From: Neofamilia sp964346535
GTDB lineage: Bacteria > Bacillota > Clostridia > Tissierellales > Peptoniphilaceae
Direction of reading: 5' to 3'
Length of the DNA stretch: 30,927 bases
Assembly (NCBI GenBank): GCA_964346535.1
Contig: CAYFUN010000013.1
Coordinates: 1-30,927 of the forward strand
Under the pieces are notes generated by a model, which did not search any database, was not told where the DNA came from, and saw only the letters and a program-made list of their open reading frames with translations. Below are positions 1 through 6,263 of the stretch, piece by piece. A program made the position numbers and the translations under genes. Each line of letters starts with the position of its first letter. The first letter of the stretch is position 1.

Positions 1-76
1 CTAAATAGGCAGTCAGATTCTAAATCTGTTCATGAGACCTGTAAGCAAATCAAAGATTTGGACTAGGGCTTCAAAC

Positions 77-120
77 GTCCCCGAAATAAAAATAGGGGAC
101 ATTGCTTTAGCTGTGTCCCC
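77..120. repeat. REP-like hairpin repeat
   Basis: GTCCCC at 77-82, GGGGAC at 95-100 and GTCCCC at 115-120 can form alternative hairpins. The 26-base unit at 95-120 has 7-bp outer arms (GGGGACA/TGTCCCC) and an inner GC/GC pair around TTTA, with mismatches between, which is the imperfect-palindrome form typical of REP sequences. The same 26 bases occur in reverse complement at 7747-7772. On the minus strand the hairpin lies just past the stop of the pflA-crp fusion and is followed by TATTTTTATTT, so it may also act as that gene's terminator. The link to REP/RAYT elements is an inference from form; no transposase is visible. Confidence 0.6.
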
Positions 121-136
121 GTTCTCACATATTTTT

Positions 137-1651
137 TTAAAAGGCTAAATTTTCTAAGGCCTCTAGGTTTTTTATTAAAACAACCCTATTGCCAACTAAG
201 TCTATATAGCCTAGGTCTTTAAATTCTCCTAGCTTTCTAGTTATGGACTCTCTTGTTAGGCCTGTGTAGGACCCTAGCTCTTCCCTGTTTAGGGCCAGCT
301 CTAGTCTAATGCCGTCTTTGGTTTTTTCTCCAATTTCTCTAGATAATCTTATTAATAGACCTGCTGTCTTCATTGTTGCATTTGAAACTGCCAGTCTTTC
401 TATTAGCTCTTCTGCCCACCTTATTCTCTCAAAGGATTTTTTTAGCATTTGTTGGAGGGCAACTGGCGAGGTGTAAATGTATTTCATAAATATATCCCTA
501 GGCACTGCTACAACTTCTGAATCTCGAATGGCTTGGCCAGTGTAGAGATAGGAAGTGTAGTCCATTAGGTTAAGGCCGCCTATATAATCGTCTTTTCTGT
601 AGATATAGAAAATTTGCTCCTTGCCATCTATGGTGTACTGGTAGATTTTAACTCTGCCTTTAATAATTATATACATATAGTCTGCCCTGTCGCCTGACTT
701 AAAGATAAATTCATTGGACTTTATTTTTAAAACTTTAATGTTAGAGATTATTTCCCTTTTTTCTTCTTCTTTGAGACCAGCTATTAGGCTTAGGTCTTTT
801 AGTTTTTGGTAAAGGGCCTCTTGGTCCCCTTGGATTTTTATTTCTCTTTCAGAAATTTCCCTGAGTTTCTCTTTTTGCCTGTTTTCGTCTAACTCTTTAC
901 TTTTCTTTAGTGAGTCTGCAAAGACTTGGTTAGCGTAGATTTCTAGGTCTTTGGCGATTTTTACGTCCATTGGCTCTAGACCCTTTAGCTGGTAGTCCAT
1001 GCCTAGCTCTTGGTACTTGCCTACTCCTGCTGTATGGTAGGGAAGGATTTCAATACGCTCTACAAAGTTTTTTACTGGCTGGATAACTTGGATTAGTTTT
1101 TCCATTGACTCCTTGTCGTCTGTATAGCCTGGAAGCATTACATGTCTAACCCAAATTTGGCCAGCAAAGCCGTAGTCTTTTAATTTTTTTACAAATCTTT
1201 CAAAGGACTTGTAGTTGCCTCTTGTCAGTTCACGAAAGGACTTTTGGTCAAAGGCCTTGACGTCTAAGAGAATTGTGTCTACTAGGGGCATGATCCTCTT
1301 GTAGTATTCCTTGTCGCCTATGCCTGATGTGTCTATACAAGTGTTAAAGCCCTTGGCCTTTAAAAGTTTTAGGGATTCGTAGAGAAAGGCTCCTTGTAAA
1401 AGTGGTTCGCCACCTGAAAAGGTAACTCCCCCTTCTTGGCCGTGGTAGGGCCTGTATCTCATTGCTATACTTAGGACTTCTTCTGGGCTAATTTGTTCAT
1501 TTGTTTTTGTGGTCTGGCTGTCTGGATTGTGGCAGTAAAGGCACCTTAGGGGACAGCCTTGGAGGAAAAATATTGTCCTGTTGCCTGGCCCGTCTAAGGT
1601 TCCCATTGATTCTATTGAATGAAGGTTGCCAAGTATTTTCTTTTCTTCCAT
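137..1651 (-). CDS. pflA: Pyruvate formate-lyase-activating enzyme fused to a Crp/Fnr-family regulator
   Basis: 504 residues in two complete halves. Residues 1 to about 245 are a PflA-type radical-SAM activase: the CxxxCxxC cluster is at Cys33, Cys37 and Cys40 (QGCPLRCLYCHNPD), with GGEP at 80-83. Such enzymes use SAM and a [4Fe-4S] cluster to place the glycyl radical on PFL. A charged linker (about 246-280) leads to a cyclic-nucleotide-binding-type beta-barrel (about 285-395) and a Crp-type winged HTH (about 425-490, recognition helix near TGLTRESITRKL). PflA alone is usually about 240-260 residues, so a whole regulator of about 225 residues has been added. The regulator half has no cysteine, so it cannot carry an Fnr-type Fe-S cluster of its own. 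The start is an ATG behind GGAGG. It lies 96 bases downstream of pflB, past a terminator. The fusion is seen directly; joint enzyme and regulator function is inference. Confidence 0.93.
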   Translation of the reverse strand: MEEKKILGNLHSIESMGTLDGPGNRTIFFLQGCPLRCLYCHNPDSQTTKTNEQISPEEVLSIAMRYRPYHGQEGGVTFSGGEPLLQGAFLYESLKLLKAKGFNTCIDTSGIGDKEYYKRIMPLVDTILLDVKAFDQKSFRELTRGNYKSFERFVKKLKDYGFAGQIWVRHVMLPGYTDDKESMEKLIQVIQPVKNFVERIEILPYHTAGVGKYQELGMDYQLKGLEPMDVKIAKDLEIYANQVFADSLKKSKELDENRQKEKLREISEREIKIQGDQEALYQKLKDLSLIAGLKEEEKREIISNIKVLKIKSNEFIFKSGDRADYMYIIIKGRVKIYQYTIDGKEQIFYIYRKDDYIGGLNLMDYTSYLYTGQAIRDSEVVAVPRDIFMKYIYTSPVALQQMLKKSFERIRWAEELIERLAVSNATMKTAGLLIRLSREIGEKTKDGIRLELALNREELGSYTGLTRESITRKLGEFKDLGYIDLVGNRVVLIKNLEALENLAF

Positions 1652-1711
1652 GTCTTCCTCCTTCTTTTATTCTCATTTGATTTTATCACAAGTCTTCTTC
1701 CTTGTCTTTGT

Positions 1712-1739
1712 AAAAAAAGAGCAGCGGTCAAGCTGCCCT
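1712..1739 (-). terminator. Intrinsic terminator between pflB and pflA-crp
   Basis: 8-bp stem AGGGCAGC/GCTGCTCT (one G-T pair) with loop TTGACC, followed on the minus strand by seven T. It lies 9 bases beyond the pflB stop and 61 bases before the pflA-crp start. No strong promoter is visible between hairpin and start, so pflA-crp is probably expressed by partial readthrough, which would give less activase than PFL. Confidence 0.8.
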
Positions 1740-1747
1740 AATTTTTT

Positions 1748-4024
1748 TTACATACTTTCGTGGAAAGTTCTGTTTATTACGTCTAGTTGGTGTTCTCTGT
1801 CTAGTTGGTTGAACCTAACTGCATAACCTGAAACTCTAATGGTAAGGTTTGGATATTTTTCTGGATTGTCCATGGCGTCCATTAGTAGTTCCTTGTCAAG
1901 GACGTTTACATTTAGGTGGAAGGCATCTTGGTTAAAGTAGCCGTCCATTATATTTGTAAGATTTATTATTCTCTCTTCTGGATTTTTTCCTAGGACCTTT
2001 GGCACAATTGTAAAGGTGTTGGAAATTCCGTCTTGGTTGACGTCTTTGTATGGAATTTTTGCTACAGAGTTTAGTGAAGCTAGGGCTCCTGACTTGTCTG
2101 CTCCGTTCATTGGGTTTGCACCTGGGGCAAAAGGCTCACCTTTTTTTCTGCCGTCTGGTGTTGTTCCAGTTTTCTTTCCATAGGTTACGTTTGAAGTTAT
2201 TGTCAGTAGAGATAGAGTGTGTTCAGAGTTTCTGTAAGATTCATGCTTTCTAAGGGCTTCGATAAAGTACTTAGAAATGTCTATGGCAATTTGGTCTACT
2301 CTGTCGTCGTCGTTGCCGTATCTTGGAAAGTCTCCTTCAGTTTCAAAGTCTACTGTAATTCCAAAGTCATCTCTTATTGGTTTTACCTTGGCATATTTTA
2401 TTGCTGAAAGTGAGTCTGCTGCTATGGCAATTCCTGCTATACCAAAGGCAATGTACCTGTGAACGTATGGGTCGTGAAGGGCCATTTGTCCACTTTCGTA
2501 GGCGTACTTGTCGTGCATATAGTGGATGGTGTTCATTGTGTCTACATAAACTTCTGCAAGTTTATCCATAACTTTTTTGTAGTCAGCTAAAACTCTTTCA
2601 TAAGTTAGAACTTCTTCTGTATTTTTTTCTAGGCCTTCAAGGACTAGCATGTTCTTGCCTGTTGCCTTGTCGATTTTAATTTCGTCATAGCCACCGTTTA
2701 GGGCATAGAGTAAAGATTTTGCAAGGTTGGCTCTGGCGCCAAAGTATTGCATGTCTTTGCCAACTCTCATTGCAGATACGCAACAAGCTATGGCATAGTC
2801 GTCGCCATAAATTTCTCTCATGATGTCGTCATTTTCGTATTGGATTGAAGCTGTTAGAATGGACATCTTTGAGCAGAAGTCTTTAAAGTTTCTTGGCAGG
2901 TCGTCTGACCAAAGAACTGTCATATTTGGCTCTGGGGATGTGTCTAGATTTATTAGGGTGTGCATAAACCTATATGAAGTTTTTGTAACTAGGGTTCTGC
3001 CGTCCTCTCCCATGCCGCCAATTGATTCTGTTACCCAAGTTGGATCGCCTGCAAAAAGCTCGTCGTATTCTGGAGTTCTTAGGTGTCTAACCAGTCTTAG
3101 TTTAATTACTAGTTGGTCAATAAGTTCTTGGGCTTCTTCTTCTGTAAGAAGGCCTGCATCCATGTCTCTTTTTATATAAATGTCTAAGAAGGCTGTCGTC
3201 CTTCCAAAGGACATAGCTGCTCCGTTGTTTTCTTTTACTGCTGCAAGATAGGCCAGGTATACCCATTGAACTGCTTCTTTGGCATTAGTAGCTGGTCTGG
3301 ATATATCAAAACCGTATTTGGCTGCCATTGAAGTAATTTCATCTAGGGCCCTAATTTGTTCTGAAAATTCTTCTCTGGCCCTAATTCTCTCTTCAGTTGC
3401 TGGTCCCTTGCAGTTTTCCTTGTCAAGAATTCTCATTTCTTTAAGGAAGGCTGTTCCATAAAGGGCAACTCTTCTGTAGTCGCCAATAATTCTGCCTCTG
3501 CCGTAGGCATCTGGTAGGCCAGTTAGGAGTCCAACTGTTCTAACCTTTCTCATTTCTTTAGTATAGGCATCGAAGACTCCGTCGTTGTGAGTCTTTCTAA
3601 ATTCTCTAAAGTCTTCTTTTAGTCTCTGGTCAACTTCAAGGTTATAGGCTTGAAGGGAATTTTCTACCATTCTAAAGCCGCCATAAGGATTCATAATTCT
3701 CTTTAATGGTGCATCTGTTTGCAGGCCGAAAATTACTTCATTGTCCTTGTCAATATAACCTGGGGCAAAGTTGTCGATGCCAGAAAATCTTTCTAGGTCA
3801 ACTGAAATAGTTTTGTTTTTAACTTCTTCTTGGATTAGTCTTGAAGCTTCTGCCCAAACTTTTTCAGTTTTTTCAGACTTGCCAACTAAAAACTCATCGT
3901 CTCCCTCGTATGGAGTGTAGTTTTTTTGGATAAAGTCTCTTACGTCTATGTCTTCAGACCAAGTTCCTGGTTGGAATCCCTGCCAGGCTCTTTGCATTTC
4001 TTCTCTTTCAAATAGCTTAGTCAT
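1748..4024 (-). CDS. pflB: Formate C-acetyltransferase (pyruvate formate-lyase)
   Basis: 758 residues, the usual PFL length. It converts pyruvate and CoA to acetyl-CoA and formate in the cytoplasm under anaerobic conditions. The paired active-site cysteines are Cys414-Cys415 in IACCVSAMRVG, and the glycyl-radical motif RVSGYAVRF near the C-terminus puts the radical glycine at about residue 733. Both signatures identify PFL rather than a glycerol or diol dehydratase. The ATG follows AGGAGG at good spacing. The next gene encodes its activase fused to a Crp/Fnr regulator. A consensus-like promoter with a Crp/Fnr-like palindrome lies upstream (4077-4120). Identification is secure. Confidence 0.98.
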   Translation of the reverse strand: MTKLFEREEMQRAWQGFQPGTWSEDIDVRDFIQKNYTPYEGDDEFLVGKSEKTEKVWAEASRLIQEEVKNKTISVDLERFSGIDNFAPGYIDKDNEVIFGLQTDAPLKRIMNPYGGFRMVENSLQAYNLEVDQRLKEDFREFRKTHNDGVFDAYTKEMRKVRTVGLLTGLPDAYGRGRIIGDYRRVALYGTAFLKEMRILDKENCKGPATEERIRAREEFSEQIRALDEITSMAAKYGFDISRPATNAKEAVQWVYLAYLAAVKENNGAAMSFGRTTAFLDIYIKRDMDAGLLTEEEAQELIDQLVIKLRLVRHLRTPEYDELFAGDPTWVTESIGGMGEDGRTLVTKTSYRFMHTLINLDTSPEPNMTVLWSDDLPRNFKDFCSKMSILTASIQYENDDIMREIYGDDYAIACCVSAMRVGKDMQYFGARANLAKSLLYALNGGYDEIKIDKATGKNMLVLEGLEKNTEEVLTYERVLADYKKVMDKLAEVYVDTMNTIHYMHDKYAYESGQMALHDPYVHRYIAFGIAGIAIAADSLSAIKYAKVKPIRDDFGITVDFETEGDFPRYGNDDDRVDQIAIDISKYFIEALRKHESYRNSEHTLSLLTITSNVTYGKKTGTTPDGRKKGEPFAPGANPMNGADKSGALASLNSVAKIPYKDVNQDGISNTFTIVPKVLGKNPEERIINLTNIMDGYFNQDAFHLNVNVLDKELLMDAMDNPEKYPNLTIRVSGYAVRFNQLDREHQLDVINRTFHESM

Positions 4025-4076
4025 TTTTTCCTCCTAAAAATTTATATTAATCTCTCTTATTTCTTATCTTGTCTTT

Positions 4077-4105
4077 ATTATAGGAGAGGAAGAATTTTTT
4101 ATCAG
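4077..4105 (-). promoter_or_regulatory. pflB promoter
   Basis: On the minus strand a perfect TATAAT (4077-4082) is preceded at 17 bases by CTGATA (4100-4105, 4 of 6 to TTGACA). The predicted transcription start is near 4070, giving a leader of about 46 bases. A weak -35 with a perfect -10 fits an activator-dependent promoter. Confidence 0.7.
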
Positions 4106-4120
4106 TGATTAGAATCACTT
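4103..4120 (-). promoter_or_regulatory. Crp/Fnr-like operator upstream of pflB
   Basis: Minus strand AAGTGATTCTAATCACTT, an inverted repeat with GTGA-N6-TCAC spacing as in Crp-family sites (TGTGA-N6-TCACA). Its centre (4111/4112) falls at -41.5 from the predicted start, the standard class II activator position, and it touches the -35 element. The natural candidate to bind it is the Crp/Fnr domain encoded just downstream. Sequence and spacing are seen; binding is inference. Confidence 0.65.
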
Positions 4121-4193
4121 AAAAGAAAAAACTTGTCTAATTCTTTTTATTTTTTACAAAAAACAAATTTTCGCCTTTTAATTTCTTAACAAT

Positions 4194-4219
4194 AAAAAAA
4201 GACTGCAGGCTCGCAGTCT
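4194..4219 (-). terminator. Intrinsic terminator after glutaminase
   Basis: Perfect 7-bp stem AGACTGC/GCAGTCT with a 6-base loop, followed on the minus strand by a T run. It begins 16 bases past the glutaminase stop and isolates that gene from the pflB promoter region. Confidence 0.85.
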
Positions 4220-4234
4220 CTTTTCGATTTCAAA

Positions 4235-5155
4235 TTAATAAATTGATAGGTCCATTTCCTTGGCCATATACTCTAGCATTTTTATGCCAACTAGAGAGTT
4301 GCCGTAAGTATCAAGGCCTGGACAATAAGTTGCAATTGAAAGTCCTGTTTTTGAAGCAGTCATTATACCGCCGCCAACTCCAGACTTTGCTGGTAAGCCA
4401 ACAAGTTGGGCGAACTCGCCGCAGTAGTCGTACATGCCAGCCATGGCCATTACAGTTCTAACTCTTCTTGCAATTTCTTTAGAGAATTTTTGTTCATTAG
4501 AAATTTTATCAAAGCCGTCGTTGGCAATAACGTAGCCAATTCTAGCTAGGTCTTTGACATTTACTAAAACTGAGCAGGCTTTAAAGTAGGCATCTGCTAC
4601 TTTTTGTATTGGAATGTCTGCTGAAAGATTTCCTCTAGAAACCATTAGGTTAAAGAGGGCAAAGTTAGTAAAGGCTGATGACCTTTCTGATTCATAAATT
4701 GACTCATCTAAGACAATGTCTTCATCTGCAGCTAGGTCTCTGATTTTATTTAAAACCACATCAAAGGTATCTTCACCAAATTTTTCGTATAGAATGGCAG
4801 TTGCTGCTATGGCTCCTGCATTAACCAATGGATTTCTTGGCTTGCCATCTCCTAGTTCTAGGTCAAGAACTGAATTAAATGGCAGGGCTGTTGGCTTTAC
4901 TCCAATGGCCTTTTGGATTTTTTCTGCTGGAATTTCTTCTAGGCAAAGGATATAAGTAATTACTTTTGAAACTGATTGGATAGAAAATCTCTTGTCTACC
5001 TCTCCCTTTTCAAAATAAGATCCGTCTGGGTCATAGGCTGCTATGGCTACCTTAGATCCGTCTTCCTTGGCCAGTTGAGGAATGTATGTTGCAACATGGC
5101 CTTGGTCTGTGTATTTTAATCCCTCTTCATAGGCTCTTTCTAATATTTCTTTCAT
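4235..5155 (-). CDS. glsA: Glutaminase (GlsA family)
   Basis: 306 residues, the standard length of the beta-lactamase-fold glutaminases (E. coli YbaS/YneH type). It hydrolyses glutamine to glutamate and ammonia in the cytoplasm. Family motifs are visible: the catalytic Ser-x-x-Lys at Ser61/Lys64 in IQSVSKVITYIL, NPLVNAGAIA, and the C-terminal SGVGGGIM. No added ankyrin or STAS domain is present. The ATG follows GGAGG. It is a single-gene unit: its own terminator lies downstream, and the peroxiredoxin gene is divergent. A possible extended -10 (TGATACAAT) lies upstream, but its -35 is poor. In some gut bacteria this enzyme feeds glutamate-dependent acid resistance; no such partner gene is in the window. 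Confidence 0.95.
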   Translation of the reverse strand: MKEILERAYEEGLKYTDQGHVATYIPQLAKEDGSKVAIAAYDPDGSYFEKGEVDKRFSIQSVSKVITYILCLEEIPAEKIQKAIGVKPTALPFNSVLDLELGDGKPRNPLVNAGAIAATAILYEKFGEDTFDVVLNKIRDLAADEDIVLDESIYESERSSAFTNFALFNLMVSRGNLSADIPIQKVADAYFKACSVLVNVKDLARIGYVIANDGFDKISNEQKFSKEIARRVRTVMAMAGMYDYCGEFAQLVGLPAKSGVGGGIMTASKTGLSIATYCPGLDTYGNSLVGIKMLEYMAKEMDLSIY

Positions 5156-5260
5156 TTTTTCCTCCCACTTTTTAAAACTTTTATTACTTATATTGTATCA
5201 CAAAGATGCAAGGATAATAAGTTGTCCCCTTATAAAGTTTTATAAGTTGAGACTATTGTA

Positions 5261-5289
5261 TTGATTATAATTATCAAGTGTGTTATAAT
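5261..5289 (+). promoter_or_regulatory. Peroxiredoxin promoter
   Basis: TTGATT (5261-5266) lies 17 bases before TATAAT (5284-5289), which has an upstream TG (TGTTATAAT), making an extended -10. It sits 34 bases before the peroxiredoxin start. Confidence 0.7.
5262..5276 (+). promoter_or_regulatory. Fur/PerR-type 7-1-7 box
   Basis: TGATTAT-A-ATTATCA is a 7-1-7 inverted repeat differing at one place from the Gram-positive Fur-type consensus TGATAATNATTATCA, and it is close to the PerR consensus. It overlaps the -35 and spacer of the peroxiredoxin promoter, where a repressor would block transcription. PerR is the likeliest binder given the target gene, but a Fur or Zur protein cannot be excluded. 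Confidence 0.6.
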
Positions 5290-5323
5290 CCAAGTGAATT
5301 AAAAAATATTATGAGGTGATACA

Positions 5324-5890
5324 ATGAATAATTTTATCGGTAAAAAAATTGAAAAGTTTTCAGCACCAGTATTTATAAATGAAGGTTTTGAAGTCTTAAC
5401 TGACAAAAACCTTGAAGGAAAATGGTCAGTGTTTTTCTTCTATCCAGGTGACTTTACCTTTGTATGTCCAACTGAATTAGAAGACCTAGCCAACTACTAT
5501 CCTGAGTTTCAAAAGATAAATGCAGAAATCTATGCAGTTTCTACAGACTCAGAATTTGTTCACAAGGCTTGGAAGGAAGCATCAGAAGCCATTAAGAAAG
5601 TTGACTTCCCAATGGTTTCAGACAGGAGCCTAAATCTTTCTAGGATGTTTGACGTTCTTATTGAAGATGACGGCCAAGCCCTAAGAGGATCCTTTATTTT
5701 AAATCCAGACAAGGAAATTGTAGCCTATGAAGTTCACCAACCAGGAGTTGGCAGATCTGCCAGAGAACTATTAAGAAAGGTTAAGGCCTGCCAATATGTT
5801 TACAAACACGGCGACAAGGTCTGCCCTGCAAACTGGGAAGACGGAGACGACGTACTAACTCCAGGAATTGACCTAGTAGGAAAAATTTAA
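5324..5890 (+). CDS. ahpC: Typical 2-Cys peroxiredoxin (AhpC type)
   Basis: 188 residues, full length for AhpC/Prx1. It reduces hydrogen peroxide and organic peroxides in the cytoplasm. The peroxidatic cysteine is Cys48 in FYPGDFTFVCPTELEDLA and the resolving cysteine is Cys167 in KVCPANW near the C-terminus. No AhpF flavoprotein gene is adjacent, so the electron donor must be encoded elsewhere. The gene is alone on the plus strand, with a strong promoter overlapped by a Fur/PerR-type box and a hairpin terminator after the stop. This suggests peroxide-induced expression in an anaerobe exposed to oxygen. Family assignment is secure; the regulator is inferred. Confidence 0.97.
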   Translation: MNNFIGKKIEKFSAPVFINEGFEVLTDKNLEGKWSVFFFYPGDFTFVCPTELEDLANYYPEFQKINAEIYAVSTDSEFVHKAWKEASEAIKKVDFPMVSDRSLNLSRMFDVLIEDDGQALRGSFILNPDKEIVAYEVHQPGVGRSARELLRKVKACQYVYKHGDKVCPANWEDGDDVLTPGIDLVGKI

Positions 5891-5900
5891 GAATAAAAAT

Positions 5901-5932
5901 AAAGTCAGAGTTTTTAGGCTCTGACTTTTTTC
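5901..5932 (+). terminator. Terminator after ahpC, probably bidirectional
   Basis: 10-bp stem AAAGTCAGAG/CTCTGACTTT with loop TTTTTAGG and a T run after it. The minus strand also reads hairpin then a T-rich stretch, so it can also end transcripts from the convergent serpin unit. Confidence 0.85.
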
Positions 5933-5954
5933 TTTGGAAAAATATTCATAGTCT

Positions 5955-6257
5955 TTATCTTTCTATTATAGCCCTAATGTTTTCTCTTATATTTTCTTGT
6001 CCTGTTAGCAAGGCTGAAAACTTTCCATCTTTAAAGTAGTTGTAGTAGTAAAGACCATCTTTGGCTGGCTTAGACTCTATCAACTCTAAATAAGAATCTG
6101 CAGAAAATTTTATTACTATAGTATCATCGTCATAGGCTGAATCAAAAAAGTCTTTTGAGTCTGATTTTTTTAATTTAGCTAACTGGTCCATGATTTCCAC
6201 TTCTTGGTCCTTATTAAGACTTACAAGCTTTTGGTCTTGGCCTAAATATACTTGCAA
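5955..6257 (-). CDS. Hypothetical 100-residue frame in phase with the serpin
   Basis: I do not recognise this sequence. It is 100 residues, acidic, with no cysteine or signal peptide and several short hydrophobic strands (DDTIVIKF, GLYYYNYF), suggesting a small mixed alpha/beta domain. The first possible start is TTG at 6257, with no convincing ribosome binding site. It is exactly in frame with the serpin upstream, separated by the serpin TAA and two codons. It may be the C-terminal domain of a longer serpin protein cut off by a nonsense change, or be translated by reinitiation. An internal ATG (residue 23) also lacks a good site. Long open frame and position support translation at some point; independent expression is doubtful. 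Confidence 0.5.
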   Translation of the reverse strand: MQVYLGQDQKLVSLNKDQEVEIMDQLAKLKKSDSKDFFDSAYDDDTIVIKFSADSYLELIESKPAKDGLYYYNYFKDGKFSALLTGQENIRENIRAIIER

Positions 6258-6263
6258 GTTTTC

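Noticed and set aside
1..66. Open frame on the plus strand from the window start to TAG at 64-66 (22 codons incl. stop), perhaps the end of a REP-associated transposase
   Set aside because: Too short to identify, and the minus strand is open over the same stretch too. It is only notable because the REP-like repeat follows.
1677..1691. Possible Crp/Fnr-like site upstream of pflA-crp (minus TTGTGATAAAATCAA)
   Set aside because: The half sites GTGA and TCAA are 5 bases apart, not the 6 seen at pflB, and the right half is imperfect. No good promoter is next to it.
2820..3179. 119-codon plus-strand frame within pflB
   Set aside because: It is the antisense of a strongly conserved gene, has no ribosome site, and its product shows no coherent domain.
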